A stretch of 64,000 nucleotides of DNA from positions 124,001 to 188,000 of the forward strand of contig NZ_JBAOJI010000001.1 in NCBI RefSeq assembly GCF_037080055.1, read 5' to 3'. How positions within the stretch are numbered: the stretch's first letter is position 1; the number at the start of each line of letters is the position of its first letter. The notes under the pieces were generated by a model. It ran no database searches. It worked only from the letters and a program-made list of their open reading frames with translations, and was not told the origin of the DNA. This document shows, in pieces, positions 26,250-34,888 of this stretch. This DNA is from Halovenus sp037080055 (GTDB lineage: Archaea; Halobacteriota; Halobacteria; Halobacteriales; Haloarculaceae). A program made the position numbers and the translations under genes.

Positions 26250-27038
26250 TTACTCCCCTTCGAACTCTGGCGTCTGTTTGTTGACGAAGGCCTGCACGCC
26301 GGTCTCGAAGTCGTCGCTCTGGAAACAGGCGCGCAGTCCGTCTGTTTCGGCGTCGATCACTTCGTCGAACGTGCGGTTGCCGCCATGCTGGAGCAGGTCT
26401 TTGGAGTGTTTCAGCGCGACGGTCGGACCGGTTGTGACTGTCTCGATGATCTCTTGGCTCTGTTCGTCGAACTCGTCGGTCGGGAAGACACGACTGACCA
26501 GTCCGAGTTCTTCGGCGCGGTCAGCGTCGAGCAGTTCGCCGGTGTAGACCAGATCCATCGCCTTCTTCTGGCCGACCGCACGGGGAAGCAGGTAGGAGGT
26601 TCCGGAGTCGACCGAGAGGCCGATCCGTCGGAAGCCGAAACTCATCTCCGCGCGTTCGCTGGCGATGACGACATCACAGGCGAGCGCGAGTGTCGCGCCA
26701 GCGCCGAACGCCGACCCATCAAGTTTGGCGACCGTCGGGACCGAACACTCGTAGACGTGCTGGATGGAACGGTTGACCGGCAGTGCAGACTCTTCGATCA
26801 ACTCCTCGATATCCTGGTCCGTCGAGAGGTTTTCGAGCATCGACTTGATGTCGCCGCCGGCACAGAAGTTCCCATCCGAACCCTGCAAGACGAGACACCG
26901 CGCGTCGCTCTCTTCGACCCGTTCGACCGCTTCGGTGATCTCCTTCGCCGTCTCGAGCGTCAGTGCGTTCCGTAGCTCCGGGTTCGTGATCGTGATCGTC
27001 GCCGTCTCTCCGTCGATTTCGAAGTCGATGTTCTCCAT
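26250..27038 (-). CDS. enoyl-CoA hydratase/isomerase family protein
   Basis: The 262-residue crotonase-fold protein probably hydrates or isomerises enoyl-CoA esters in fatty or branched-acid breakdown. The oxyanion-hole segments are CAGGDIKSM near residue 63 and KLDGSAFGAGATLALACD near 110; AEMSFGFRRIGLSVDSG follows with the catalytic region. The catalytic Glu pair of classical hydratases is not obvious, so isomerase or another activity is possible. MenB is unlikely: its tyrosine- and serine-bearing motifs are absent. ATG 27038 (MENIDFEI) is chosen over 27146. Confidence 0.85.
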   Translation of the reverse strand: MENIDFEIDGETATITITNPELRNALTLETAKEITEAVERVEESDARCLVLQGSDGNFCAGGDIKSMLENLSTDQDIEELIEESALPVNRSIQHVYECSVPTVAKLDGSAFGAGATLALACDVVIASERAEMSFGFRRIGLSVDSGTSYLLPRAVGQKKAMDLVYTGELLDADRAEELGLVSRVFPTDEFDEQSQEIIETVTTGPTVALKHSKDLLQHGGNRTFDEVIDAETDGLRACFQSDDFETGVQAFVNKQTPEFEGE

Positions 27039-27158
27039 ACCCCACACAGGGTAACGGATGACATAAACAGTACGATGATCGGTCTGTGAACGGCCCGCCG
27101 GGGCCGTCCTGAGCGGGTCGCCCGAGCGTTCAAATGGCTCAGTCACGTAACATTACAT

Positions 27159-27356
27159 ATGAGTGTCACTGGACTGTGTCAGATCTGTACCAGCGAAGAG
27201 GCCGAAGAGAGCTGTCGGCTCTGCGGGAAACTCGTCTGTGAACGCCACTACGAGGACTCACTCGAACAGTGCGTCGAATGTGCCGCCGACAGCGACGGAG
27301 AGCCGATCACCGACAGCGACGAGATGCCCGACGGGGTCGATACTTACCAGTTCTGA
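27159..27356 (+). CDS. 65-residue HIT/B-box-like zinc-finger protein
   Basis: The protein has a treble of cysteine knuckles: CQICTSEEAEESCRLCGKLVCERHY then CVEC, that is C-x2-C...C-x2-C...C-x2-H...C-x2-C, arranged like a cross-brace zinc finger (HIT/B-box type). It is acidic and ends PDGVDTYQF. Short proteins of this type are conserved in haloarchaea, with unknown partners. ATG 27159 lies in ACATATGAG. A long palindrome begins six bases after its stop. Confidence 0.78.
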   Translation: MSVTGLCQICTSEEAEESCRLCGKLVCERHYEDSLEQCVECAADSDGEPITDSDEMPDGVDTYQF

Positions 27357-27361
27357 CCGTC

Positions 27362-27440
27362 ATACTGGTGGCTGTACATTCGTCAAGATATTCGATTCCA
27401 CGTGGGGTCGAAATTCTTCAGTTTGTACAGCCACCAGTAT
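27362..27440. repeat. 79-base concentric palindrome
   Basis: The outer arms ATACTGGTGGCTGTACA (27362-27378) and TGTACAGCCACCAGTAT (27424-27440) are perfect 17-base inverted repeats. Inside, AAGATATTCGA (27385-27395) and TCGAAATTCTT (27408-27418) pair with two mismatches around the perfect core CCACGTGG (27398-27405). The element sits between convergent genes, and its last base is part of the pyrF stop codon. Confidence 0.9.
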
Positions 27441-28243
27441 CAGCGGTATCGGTTGAGGCCGTCCCGGAGCTGTTTCGCCGACTGTCCGGCGGCCGCGAAG
27501 TAGTCACTGCCACTGGCCCGGTCCTCGCCGGCGAAGATGATCCCGCGTGAGGAGTTGACGAGTCCGACACCGTCGGCGAGGCCGTGATCGACGGCGGCCT
27601 CTTTGTCGCCGCCCTGTGCACCGACGCCGGGGACGAGGAATGGGAGCTCTGGCACCTGTTCGCGGATCGTTTCGAGTTCTTCCGGCGCAGTCGCGCCGAC
27701 GACCAGTCCGACATTGTCGTTCGTGTTCCACGCGTCCGCGAGCGTCGCGACGCGCTCGTAGACGGTCTCACCGGAGGTGAGTTCCAGGTCCTGCAGATCC
27801 GCGCCGCCGGCGTTCGAGGTCCGACAGAGCACGAAAATCCCCTTCTCGGTCCGGTCGAGAAACGGTTTGACGGCGTCGCCGCCGAGGTATGGGTTGATGG
27901 TGATGGCGTCCACCTCGTCGAGCACCGAGGCGTACTGCCGGGCCGTGTTGCCAATATCGCCTCGTTTGGCGTCGAGCAGGACCGGGACATCCTTGCCGTG
28001 GGCGTAGGCGATGGTCTCCCGCAGTGCGCGCCAGCCGTCGCTGTCCTCGTAGAATGCCGCGTTGGGCTTGTAACAGGCCGCGTACTCGTGGGTCGCGTCG
28101 ATGATTCGGCGATTGAACGCCCACCGTGGGAGGTCAGCGTCGGTGACACTCTCCGGCAGTCGCTCGGGGTCGGGGTCGAGACCGACCGAGACGACACTGT
28201 CGATAGTCGAAATCCGCTCGCCTAGACGCTCGAAGAAGCTCAT
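27440..28243 (-). CDS. pyrF: orotidine 5'-phosphate decarboxylase (type 2)
   Basis: The 267-residue TIM-barrel enzyme makes UMP from OMP. VSVGLDPDPERLP (about residues 18-30), the catalytic LLDAKRGDIGNTA (Lys-Asp tetrad, near 92-104) and LVPGVGAQGGD near 202 are the family motifs; the length matches the long type 2 form. Its 3' end reaches into a long palindrome. It may be first in transcription over no other gene, since the element and a convergent gene follow. Confidence 0.92.
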   Translation of the reverse strand: MSFFERLGERISTIDSVVSVGLDPDPERLPESVTDADLPRWAFNRRIIDATHEYAACYKPNAAFYEDSDGWRALRETIAYAHGKDVPVLLDAKRGDIGNTARQYASVLDEVDAITINPYLGGDAVKPFLDRTEKGIFVLCRTSNAGGADLQDLELTSGETVYERVATLADAWNTNDNVGLVVGATAPEELETIREQVPELPFLVPGVGAQGGDKEAAVDHGLADGVGLVNSSRGIIFAGEDRASGSDYFAAAGQSAKQLRDGLNRYR

Positions 28244-28278
28244 ACTCCGGTAGCCGACCCCCGGCGGAATGAATGTTA

Positions 28279-28629
28279 TTACTCCCGGCGGGCCGTCTCG
28301 CGCAGGAGATCCACAGCCCGTTTGACCTCCGCGCCGCTGGTCACCGTCACGACGGACGGATCCTCCGTCCGCAGATCTACCGCCGTCTCGGACGCGGGTG
28401 GTTCGGTCTCGAATTCGAGTTCGACGTACTCGGGGTACAACAGCACCGTCGCGAGGTCCGACCCGTCCACGGCGATCCGGTAGGCGACAGTTCCGCTGTC
28501 GGACGGCATCGCTTCCGAATCCGCATCGGTGACGGACACGCGTTCGAGGACGCCGGTTTCCAGCCCCGTTAGCTCCGAGGCGAGTAGCTGTGCGATCCGT
28601 TTGCCGTCGGTGATGGTGTTTTCGACCAT
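28279..28629 (-). CDS. conserved haloarchaeal hypothetical protein
   Basis: The 116-residue protein is alpha/beta with no recognised motif; it starts MVENTITDGKRIAQLL and contains VAYRIAVDGSDLATVLLYPEYVELEF. It is separated by one base from the upstream DUF2240 gene (stop at 28631), so the pair is probably translationally coupled. Start 28629 is preferred to 28680, which would overlap that gene. The function is unknown. Confidence 0.7.
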   Translation of the reverse strand: MVENTITDGKRIAQLLASELTGLETGVLERVSVTDADSEAMPSDSGTVAYRIAVDGSDLATVLLYPEYVELEFETEPPASETAVDLRTEDPSVVTVTSGAEVKRAVDLLRETARRE

Positions 28630-28630
28630 G

Positions 28631-29071
28631 TTAGAGTTCGTTACGCGCTCGTTCGGTGAGTTCAGGCAGTTCGAGACCACGACGACGGCCGTAAAGGATG
28701 GCCGCAGCCTCGATGGTCACCGCGAGTTCTGACTGAAGTTTGTTTATCTCCGCGACAGCCGTTTGCTTTTCGATACCGCTGTCGACGACGGCTTCGAGAA
28801 TCCGCTCGAAGGTGCTTCGCTGAGTGAGGATATCCTCTGTCGGCTCGAAATCGTCGGGGATGTCGACGGATGCAGGGTCGAATCCAACGATCACGTCGTC
28901 GTCGACCCGGTCGAGCAGTCCTTCGCCAGCGCCGACGGTGACGACGCGTTTGGCCTGATCCGGGGAGAACCAGTCCCGGTCCAGCGACAGCGCGACGACG
29001 AATTCGCTCTCTGTCATCCGTTCGACGCCGCGTTGTCGGAACGGAACGGCGACGGCTCGTCGGAGACTCAT
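28631..29071 (-). CDS. DUF2240 family protein
   Basis: The 146-residue archaeal protein has the characteristic start MSLRRAVAVPFRQRG followed by MTESEFVVALSLDRDWFSPD, a winged-helix-like fold, and an acidic middle; the C-terminal helix LAVTIEAAAILYGRRRG is conserved. The family is of unknown function. A 57-codon upstream extension to 29242 would run into the divergent S8e gene and is rejected. It lies divergent from rps8e, over a gap of about 96 bases. Confidence 0.83.
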   Translation of the reverse strand: MSLRRAVAVPFRQRGVERMTESEFVVALSLDRDWFSPDQAKRVVTVGAGEGLLDRVDDDVIVGFDPASVDIPDDFEPTEDILTQRSTFERILEAVVDSGIEKQTAVAEINKLQSELAVTIEAAAILYGRRRGLELPELTERARNEL

Positions 29072-29167
29072 TGTCTCAACGACTGGTCCCCGCGCGCGTA
29101 AATCTATCGGGACTTCTCGGCGACTGGATCCGAGAGCTTCAAGTGTCGGCTCCGCCAGGATAGAACT

Positions 29168-29539
29168 ATGACAGATCAGGGACGTTCTCTGCGGAAACGA
29201 ACAGGTGGGCGACTCCGCCCGAAACGAGACCGGCGCAAACACGAACTCGGCAACCAGCCGACCGAGACGCAGGTCGGCGACCAGAAGCTCAAAATGGTCG
29301 ATGCCCGCGGGACCCAGACGAAAGTCCGTGCCATCACGACCGACGCCGCGACGGTCGCGACCGACGACGGAACGGTCTCGGCTGAGATTCTCGACGTTGT
29401 TGAGAATCCGGCAGACCCGAACTACGCGCGACGAAACATCATCACCCGCGGCGCGGTCATCGAGACCAGCGAAGGTGAGGCCCGCGTGACCTCCCGACCC
29501 GGTCAGGACGGGCAGGTCAACGCAGTACTGCTCGACTAA
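29168..29539 (+). CDS. rps8e: ribosomal protein S8e
   Basis: The 123-residue small-subunit protein of archaea and eukaryotes is identified by GRSLRKRTGGRLRPKRDRR (residues 5-23), the ENPADPNYARRNIITRGA signature near residue 78 and RVTSRPGQDGQVNAVL at the end. It binds 16S rRNA. Its TAA overlaps the stop codon of the convergent PhoU-like gene (29536-29539), leaving no intergenic space for termination. Confidence 0.96.
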   Translation: MTDQGRSLRKRTGGRLRPKRDRRKHELGNQPTETQVGDQKLKMVDARGTQTKVRAITTDAATVATDDGTVSAEILDVVENPADPNYARRNIITRGAVIETSEGEARVTSRPGQDGQVNAVLLD

Positions 29540-30534
29540 GGACGCGGCGCTGATTTCTGCAGTGCGCTCTCGGCGATGTTGGTCCCATAGTCTGCGGTCC
29601 GGGACAGCGAATCGATAACCAGGCCGAGAATCTGGGCGACCTGTGGCTCGTACTCGTGGATCTCCTGATCGACCGTCCGGACCATCTCGTCGACAGTCTC
29701 GATGTGCCGGCGGGCCTCACTCGCGAGTTCGACCGCCTTCTCCGAGTCGTCGGCCAACAGTGCATCCATCGCCGTGTCCGGAACTGTCGCGGCTTCTTCG
29801 TGGAGATTTCGCAGCGGTTCGACCGCGGAGTCGGCAATCTCACCGAGTTCGAGGGCGAGTTCGGCGATTTTGGTCGCGTGATCTGCGATCCGCTCCAGTT
29901 GGCGGGCGCTGGACTGGTAATCAAAACAGGTCTCGCGGGCGAATCCGATCTCGTTCGCCGCCGTCGGATTGCGCAGGACCGTCCGGAACACCCGTGATAC
30001 CATATACCAGAGTCGGTCGACATCGTCGTCGCGCTCCATCACGTCGTGAGCGAGTTGGTCGTCGTCCGTGATCAGCGCCTCGACGGCGTCTTCGAGCATC
30101 GTCAGTGAGACTAGGCGCATCCGCGTGACTGCGTTCTCGATGGAGAGTTCGGAGGAATCAAGCAGATCCTGCAGTACCATCTCGTCGGGCATCTCTTCGA
30201 TCACTTCGAGTCCCACGAGTCCCTGCGTGGCGTCCCGAATCGTCCGACGCTGTTCGGCGGTCATTTGGTCGGTCTCCAGGCTGATCACGTCGAAGCCGCT
30301 GACGTACATCGTCATCACCGCACGGGTGAGTTCGTTCTCCTCGGTCAGATCGGTGATGTCGAGCGTACCCTTCGTGTGTTCTTGATCACTCTGTGGCGTC
30401 AACAACAACAGATCGTCTTCCGAGTGAAACTCGACGTTCGTCCCCGAACTCACGTCGTTTTCCGTCGCCCATTCCTTCGGTAACGAGACCGTATATGTCG
30501 ACCCGCCGGTAACCTGTACTTTCCGCGTTTCCAT
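29536..30534 (-). CDS. phoU: PhoU-like phosphate regulator with AbrB N-terminus
   Basis: The 332-residue protein joins an AbrB/SpoVT swapped-hairpin DNA-binding domain (METRKVQVTGGSTYTVSLPK, about residues 1-45) to two PhoU helical repeats (about 90-200 and 210-325). The combination is common in haloarchaea, where it is thought to control phosphate transport genes. Two TATA-like sequences and an imperfect palindrome sit directly upstream, which suggests autoregulation. No pst transporter genes adjoin. Confidence 0.88.
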   Translation of the reverse strand: METRKVQVTGGSTYTVSLPKEWATENDVSSGTNVEFHSEDDLLLLTPQSDQEHTKGTLDITDLTEENELTRAVMTMYVSGFDVISLETDQMTAEQRRTIRDATQGLVGLEVIEEMPDEMVLQDLLDSSELSIENAVTRMRLVSLTMLEDAVEALITDDDQLAHDVMERDDDVDRLWYMVSRVFRTVLRNPTAANEIGFARETCFDYQSSARQLERIADHATKIAELALELGEIADSAVEPLRNLHEEAATVPDTAMDALLADDSEKAVELASEARRHIETVDEMVRTVDQEIHEYEPQVAQILGLVIDSLSRTADYGTNIAESALQKSAPRP

Positions 30535-30545
30535 ATATAGACTTT

Positions 30546-30583
30546 GGGTCAGGAATATATGAACCCACGGTTCTCTATATATG
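30546..30583 (-). promoter_or_regulatory. promoter region of the PhoU-like gene with candidate operator
   Basis: Two TATA-like elements, GGAATATATG (30552-30561) and TTCTCTATATATG (30571-30583), read on the minus strand about 18 and 38 bases before ATG 30534. The first is enclosed by GGGTCA (30546-30551) and TGAACCC (30560-30566), near-complementary arms that could be an operator covering the TATA box. Confidence 0.5.
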
Positions 30584-30650
30584 TCGTTAGGAAGAAAATT
30601 CGTCAGGGTGCCAATTCCGTAGCGTCGGAAGCGACGAGAAAGTGAGAGCG

Positions 30651-32852
30651 TTAGTCCGCCGATGCCGGGGTTTCTGAGGCGTCGTCAGCGCTTGCGGCAA
30701 TCTCGCCTTCGTTGGCCTCGACGGCCTCGACGAGCAGTTCTGCCACGTCGACGATTTCGATGTCGTCCTCGTAATCGCCGGTCTTGCGGCCGTCCTCGTA
30801 CATCGTCATGCACATCGGACAGGCGACGACGAACTTCTCGACAGCGTCGCCGGCCTGGGTGTCTTCGAGCGCTTCACGGATGCGTTCCTCGCTCGGCTTC
30901 TCGTCCTGTTCGTTGTCGAGCCAGAGGCCACCGCCACCGCCACCGCAGCAGTACGAGTCGGCGCGGTTGCGCGGCATCTCGTGCAGTTCCGCGCCCGTCG
31001 CGCGGATGAGTTCACGCGGGGCTTCGTACTCGTCGTTGAATCGACCGAGGTGACACGGATCGTGGTAGGTGACCGTGTAATCGAGTTCGGTTCCGTCGAG
31101 GTCGAGCGTGCCGTCCTCGACGAGTTCCTCGACGGCCTGGGTCCAGTGGAGGACATCGATCTCCCCGTCGTCGTTCCACGCGTCCTCGTACTCGAAGGGC
31201 ATCATCGGATCGTCGGCGAACTCCTCGAAGTCGACCTCGGGGTACTCGTTTTTGAAGGTGTTGTAGGAGTGTGGGTCCGTACAGATCAGCTTCTCAAAGT
31301 CACAATCCTCCCACGTCTCGACGTGGTGGCCGGCGAGTTCGATGAAGAGGAACTCCTCGCCAATCCGGCGGATATCGTTGCCGTCGTACTTCTCGTCGTC
31401 GAAGAGAATCCCGAAGCTCACGCCGCTCTCTTTGAGGAGTTTGGCAAGCGAGCGAGCGACCTTCTTGTTGCGCTCGTCGTAGCTCGGGAAGTCACCGACG
31501 TACCAGAGGTACTCGACTTCTTCCTCGCGTGCGTCCGTGATGTCGAAGTCGAGTTCGTCGGCCCAGTCGCCACGGTTGCGCTGGTTGTTGCCGAACGTGT
31601 TGCCGTTCTGCATCACGTCTTGGAACACGTCCTGGATGTTGGTGTCGACGTCGCCCTGATCGACGAGCTGTCGATTCATCTTCGTGAAGCTCTTGAGGTG
31701 TTCGATCTCGACCGGACAGGCGTCCATACAGGCCATACAGGCCATGCAGGACTCCATCGTTTCCGCGTTGATCACCGACTCGCCGCCGTCAGCGATGATG
31801 TCAACTTCCTCGCCGCCGTCGGCGAGATTCTCGCGGTATTCTTTCAGATCGAGAATGACGTTTTTCGGATCGAGCGGGCGTCCTGAACCGCCAGCAGGGC
31901 AGACCGAGGAACAGCGACCGCATTTCGTACAGGCGTCCTGATCGAGTCGGTCCTTCCAGGAGAAGTCGTCCATCGACTCGGCGTTCGTCGCATCGAGGTC
32001 AGACGGAATATTCGGGAGTCGCGTGCCGGCCTTTTCGTCGCGTGCGACGACGTTGGCAAAGGAGGAGAACATGTGCATTCCCTTGGCGTAGGGAACCCAG
32101 GCGATGAAAAACAGCGAGAGCAGCGCGTGGCTCCACCAGAGTCCCCAGTGGAGTTGCGCCGCGACGGCACTAGTGTTCGAGACGCCTGCGGCGCTGAGAA
32201 GCCCGTCGAAGCTGAGTGCGATAGCCCAGCCGACGAAGCTCACAATCTCGAAGGAGGGGTAACCGTTGACGAGAATGCGAATCCCTTCGAGCAGGAAGCC
32301 GCCGATGCCCAGCAAGAAGAGAATCCAGACGAACATGTGGTCTTCCAGCGAGCTATGTCGACTGAACAGTCGCTCGTTACGCACCCAGTAGCGGCGGTAC
32401 ATCGCCATCCCGATCCCGACGACGAACAGGAGGCCGAGTGCATCAACCGCGAACTGGTAGGAGACGTAGAAGGTCCCGTTCCAGAACGACGTTCCGAGCG
32501 CTTTCCTGAAGAAGTACAGATCCAGCGCGAGAATCGACGTTGCAATAAACAGTGTTAAGAAACCCCAGATGATGAACGAGTGCATTACACCCGCGTAGAT
32601 GTCGCGGTTGAACTGTTTCTCGTTGGAGAATGCGATGCGTGCAGCCGATCCGATTCGTCCCGTGAGGTTGTCCAGACGCGTGAATTCGTCGTCTGGGCCG
32701 TCCGTATATCCCTGCAGTCGTCGGTAGAGGCCGAAGGCGAGGACCCCGACCGCGATTGCTGCCAGGAAATAAAAGAGGTACTTTTCAACCGCATAGCTGA
32801 GCGGTTCGTAAACCTCTCGCGTACGGCTTGCAGTTTCCAATGGCAATCTCAT
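30651..32852 (-). CDS. EtfD-like membrane iron-sulfur oxidoreductase
   Basis: The 733-residue protein fuses a NarI-like cytochrome b/membrane part (six helices, about residues 20-270) to an HdrD-like part. Two 4Fe-4S motifs, CTKCGRCSSVCPA (near 306) and CMACMACMDACPVE (near 370), are followed by CCG-type domains: the first has lost its CCG, the second keeps DPCHLG, SYCCGGGGGG and CPMC (near 600-690). This architecture matches EtfD-type ETF:menaquinone oxidoreductases of beta-oxidation; heterodisulfide reductase is excluded by the absence of methanogenic context. The C-terminal 30 residues are an acidic tail. TTTTATTCACG upstream may hold its TATA box. Confidence 0.87.
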   Translation of the reverse strand: MRLPLETASRTREVYEPLSYAVEKYLFYFLAAIAVGVLAFGLYRRLQGYTDGPDDEFTRLDNLTGRIGSAARIAFSNEKQFNRDIYAGVMHSFIIWGFLTLFIATSILALDLYFFRKALGTSFWNGTFYVSYQFAVDALGLLFVVGIGMAMYRRYWVRNERLFSRHSSLEDHMFVWILFLLGIGGFLLEGIRILVNGYPSFEIVSFVGWAIALSFDGLLSAAGVSNTSAVAAQLHWGLWWSHALLSLFFIAWVPYAKGMHMFSSFANVVARDEKAGTRLPNIPSDLDATNAESMDDFSWKDRLDQDACTKCGRCSSVCPAGGSGRPLDPKNVILDLKEYRENLADGGEEVDIIADGGESVINAETMESCMACMACMDACPVEIEHLKSFTKMNRQLVDQGDVDTNIQDVFQDVMQNGNTFGNNQRNRGDWADELDFDITDAREEEVEYLWYVGDFPSYDERNKKVARSLAKLLKESGVSFGILFDDEKYDGNDIRRIGEEFLFIELAGHHVETWEDCDFEKLICTDPHSYNTFKNEYPEVDFEEFADDPMMPFEYEDAWNDDGEIDVLHWTQAVEELVEDGTLDLDGTELDYTVTYHDPCHLGRFNDEYEAPRELIRATGAELHEMPRNRADSYCCGGGGGGLWLDNEQDEKPSEERIREALEDTQAGDAVEKFVVACPMCMTMYEDGRKTGDYEDDIEIVDVAELLVEAVEANEGEIAASADDASETPASAD

Positions 32853-33026
32853 ACCTTGTGGATTGTGTACGTGAATAAAAATCCTTCCGTTGTTACCCGG
32901 TCGACAGACCGCTCGAACGGGTCCGGGAAGCTTTTGACCGCCCGCGGCGGAGAGTTCACCGGTGGCGATGACGAGACGTTACCCCCGCTCAGCCCCTTGT
33001 GATGAGAACTTCCCCCGAGCCACCAC

Positions 33027-33377
33027 TTAGAATGGTGCGTCCTGTGACTCTTCGGTAGTGATATCTTCGCCCTCGACTGGCCCGTCCCAGCCCGAGAGCC
33101 CGCAGCCGAGACTCTCGACAGTCCCGTCGAATCCCTCGAAAGAGGTGATCAGCCGTGCGGCCTTGACACTGGCCTGTCCGTGGGGACAGACCGTCACGAC
33201 GTGGTCTGCATCACGGAGCGTTTCGACACGCTGGGGTAACTCAGCGAGCGGGATGTTCACGCTATCGGGGATTCGCAACCGCTCGAACTGGCGGGCGTTG
33301 CGGATGTCGACAATCAGCGGTCGGTCGTCGCTTTCGAGTTCGGCTTCCAGGTCCGGGCCGGAAATCTCGCCGTCCAT
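33027..33377 (-). CDS. rhodanese-domain protein
   Basis: The 116-residue single rhodanese domain shows DDRPLIVDIRNARQFERLRI, then NIPLAELP and the active-site loop VTVCPHGQAS with Cys near residue 71. It would transfer sulfane sulfur in the cytoplasm. The ATG at 33377 is preferred to a TTG eight codons upstream. It follows the NUDIX gene by 42 bases on the same strand and may be part of its transcript. Confidence 0.85.
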   Translation of the reverse strand: MDGEISGPDLEAELESDDRPLIVDIRNARQFERLRIPDSVNIPLAELPQRVETLRDADHVVTVCPHGQASVKAARLITSFEGFDGTVESLGCGLSGWDGPVEGEDITTEESQDAPF

Positions 33378-33419
33378 ACGGATATGTGGGGTATTGCTCA
33401 ATAAACGCCTGACGGTCGA

Positions 33420-33965
33420 TTAGAGCAGACCGTCAGCCTGCGCGAGTAGAATTCCCTCGATGGTCGCGTCGTTCGACGGTGGCTCGCGAGCGCGTTCGAG
33501 TGCCTCCTCGACTGGCACTGTCGTCACCGAGAGAAACTCGTTTGAGTCACGATTGACCTCGACCGGTTCTAGGCCCTCGGCGAAGACGATGCCCCGCCGA
33601 TGTCGAAGCACACCGGTTGCACACCAAAAGTCCTCGACCAGTGAGATTCCGGCGGGGTCGAAGCCAGTCTCTTCACGTAGTTCGCGTGCGCCCGCGGTGG
33701 TGAACGATTCGCCGTCCTCGACGAGACCGGCGGGCAGTTCCAGACAGTGTTCGCCGATGGCCGGGCGGTACTGCTCGACCATGACGAGTTCGTCGCCGGT
33801 CGAGGCGACGATCACGACCGCCGGATCGAGTGCGGCCCAGTAGTACTGTTTCGTCGTGCCATCTGGCTGTTCGACGAGGTCGTAACCGCCGTCGTACCAG
33901 CCGGTCTCGTATTCGGTGTTTGATTCGAGGACGGGCCAGTCGTGATCTGCGTACTCGTCGGTCAT
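33420..33965 (-). CDS. NUDIX hydrolase (ADP-ribose pyrophosphatase-like)
   Basis: The 181-residue protein carries the NUDIX box GLVEDGESFTTAGARELREETGF, that is GX5EX7REUXEEXGU in form (about residues 80-102), preceded by EQYRPAIGEHCLELPAG, the ADP-ribose-type context. It likely cleaves ADP-ribose or a related nucleoside diphosphate sugar. ATG 33965 overlaps the stop of the upstream DUF5809 gene (ATGA), so the two are coupled. Confidence 0.86.
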   Translation of the reverse strand: MTDEYADHDWPVLESNTEYETGWYDGGYDLVEQPDGTTKQYYWAALDPAVVIVASTGDELVMVEQYRPAIGEHCLELPAGLVEDGESFTTAGARELREETGFDPAGISLVEDFWCATGVLRHRRGIVFAEGLEPVEVNRDSNEFLSVTTVPVEEALERAREPPSNDATIEGILLAQADGLL

Positions 33966-34423
33966 TGCTCGCCCTCCGTCGACTCGTCGAGTAGTTCGCG
34001 GTACAGCCGTCCGAACGCCTGCCGCCGCAGTGTCTCGACGGCCGCCTCCTGTTTGTCCTGAAACGTGGCGGCAACTGCCGTCTCGGTTGCGGGAGGCGCG
34101 TGCCAGGCGACGTTGTCGACGTGTTCGCTGCCCACTTCGATCACGTCGTGGTCGGTCTCAGCTTGCCACTCCTCGAACTCCTCACGTGTGCCGATAGTGA
34201 CCGCCAACCGCGAGGCAAAGAGCGTATCCTGTGCAGTTTCGATCACGCCTTCGGTCACACGCTGATCGTATTCGTCGCTGCCGAACTCCATCGCCTTGGC
34301 AACTTCGCGGACGACCCCTTTCGCTGTCGATTCGAGACTGTCGTAGTGGGCTCGTGCCTCTGTCGCCGTCTCAGGCGATACGGTCCCCTCGCTTTCCATA
34401 TCTTGGACTAGGGTAGGCGTCAT
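33962..34423 (-). CDS. DUF5809 family haloarchaeal protein
   Basis: The 153-residue protein is acidic and alpha-helical. It starts MTPTLVQDMESEG; the family core begins at MESEGTVSPETATEARAHYDSL. The stop of the upstream gene and this ATG share a base (TAATG, 34421-34425), which supports start 34423 over an internal ATG at 34399. The family is haloarchaea-specific and of unknown function. It lies between the DUF5810 and NUDIX genes in a coupled operon. Confidence 0.78.
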   Translation of the reverse strand: MTPTLVQDMESEGTVSPETATEARAHYDSLESTAKGVVREVAKAMEFGSDEYDQRVTEGVIETAQDTLFASRLAVTIGTREEFEEWQAETDHDVIEVGSEHVDNVAWHAPPATETAVAATFQDKQEAAVETLRRQAFGRLYRELLDESTEGEQ

Positions 34424-34857
34424 TACTCAGTTTCGCCTTCGTCGTTTTCGCCGTCCTCGGCAGATCCCGTATTTTCTCTGCGCTTGCGCGTCAACTCCAT
34501 CGCTTCCTCCATTATCTCCTCGGCGTCGTCCTCGCTCGGTTCGTCTGGCATATCGGCCTCGAACGGTATCGAGTCCGTCGGAGAGCCTCCTCCACGCTGT
34601 GGACTCCCGGTATGGTCGTGATCGTGGTCGTGTCCACCGGTCGTATCCTCGAACACCTGCGGGTACTCAGTTTCCTCGGCACTCCCCTGGAGTTTCTCGG
34701 CGAGTGACTGTTCATCGAGTTCCTGCCAGTTGGGTACGTACTCGTCGAGGAACGCTTCGTGGTCGCCGCCGCGGGTCATCGCGGTGATAGCGAGATGGTT
34801 GGCGAGATGGACCCCGTCAGCCTGTGGATCCTCACAGACCGGACAGCTGTATCCCAT
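34423..34857 (-). CDS. DUF5810 family zinc-finger protein
   Basis: The 144-residue protein starts MGYSCPVCEDPQADGVHLANHLAITAM: a C2H2-like finger with CPVC and HLANH. A His/Asp segment (GHDHDHDHTG, about residue 75) and an acidic helical tail (EEIMEEAMELTRKRRE) follow. A haloarchaea-specific family with an unknown role. ATG 34857 is used; a longer frame to 34914 would overlap the EamA gene. It sits 31 bases after that gene. Confidence 0.78.
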   Translation of the reverse strand: MGYSCPVCEDPQADGVHLANHLAITAMTRGGDHEAFLDEYVPNWQELDEQSLAEKLQGSAEETEYPQVFEDTTGGHDHDHDHTGSPQRGGGSPTDSIPFEADMPDEPSEDDAEEIMEEAMELTRKRRENTGSAEDGENDEGETE

Positions 34858-34888
34858 ACTCGGCGTTGGATCCTGACGGCGAAAAGCG

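Noticed and set aside
26250..27038. Considered as menB because of the menF-menD genes nearby
   Set aside because: The protein resembles general enoyl-CoA hydratases; the MenB-specific active-site motifs are absent and three genes intervene.
30981..31886. 301-codon plus-strand frame opposite the EtfD-like gene
   Set aside because: A valine-rich shadow frame without start context or recognisable domain.
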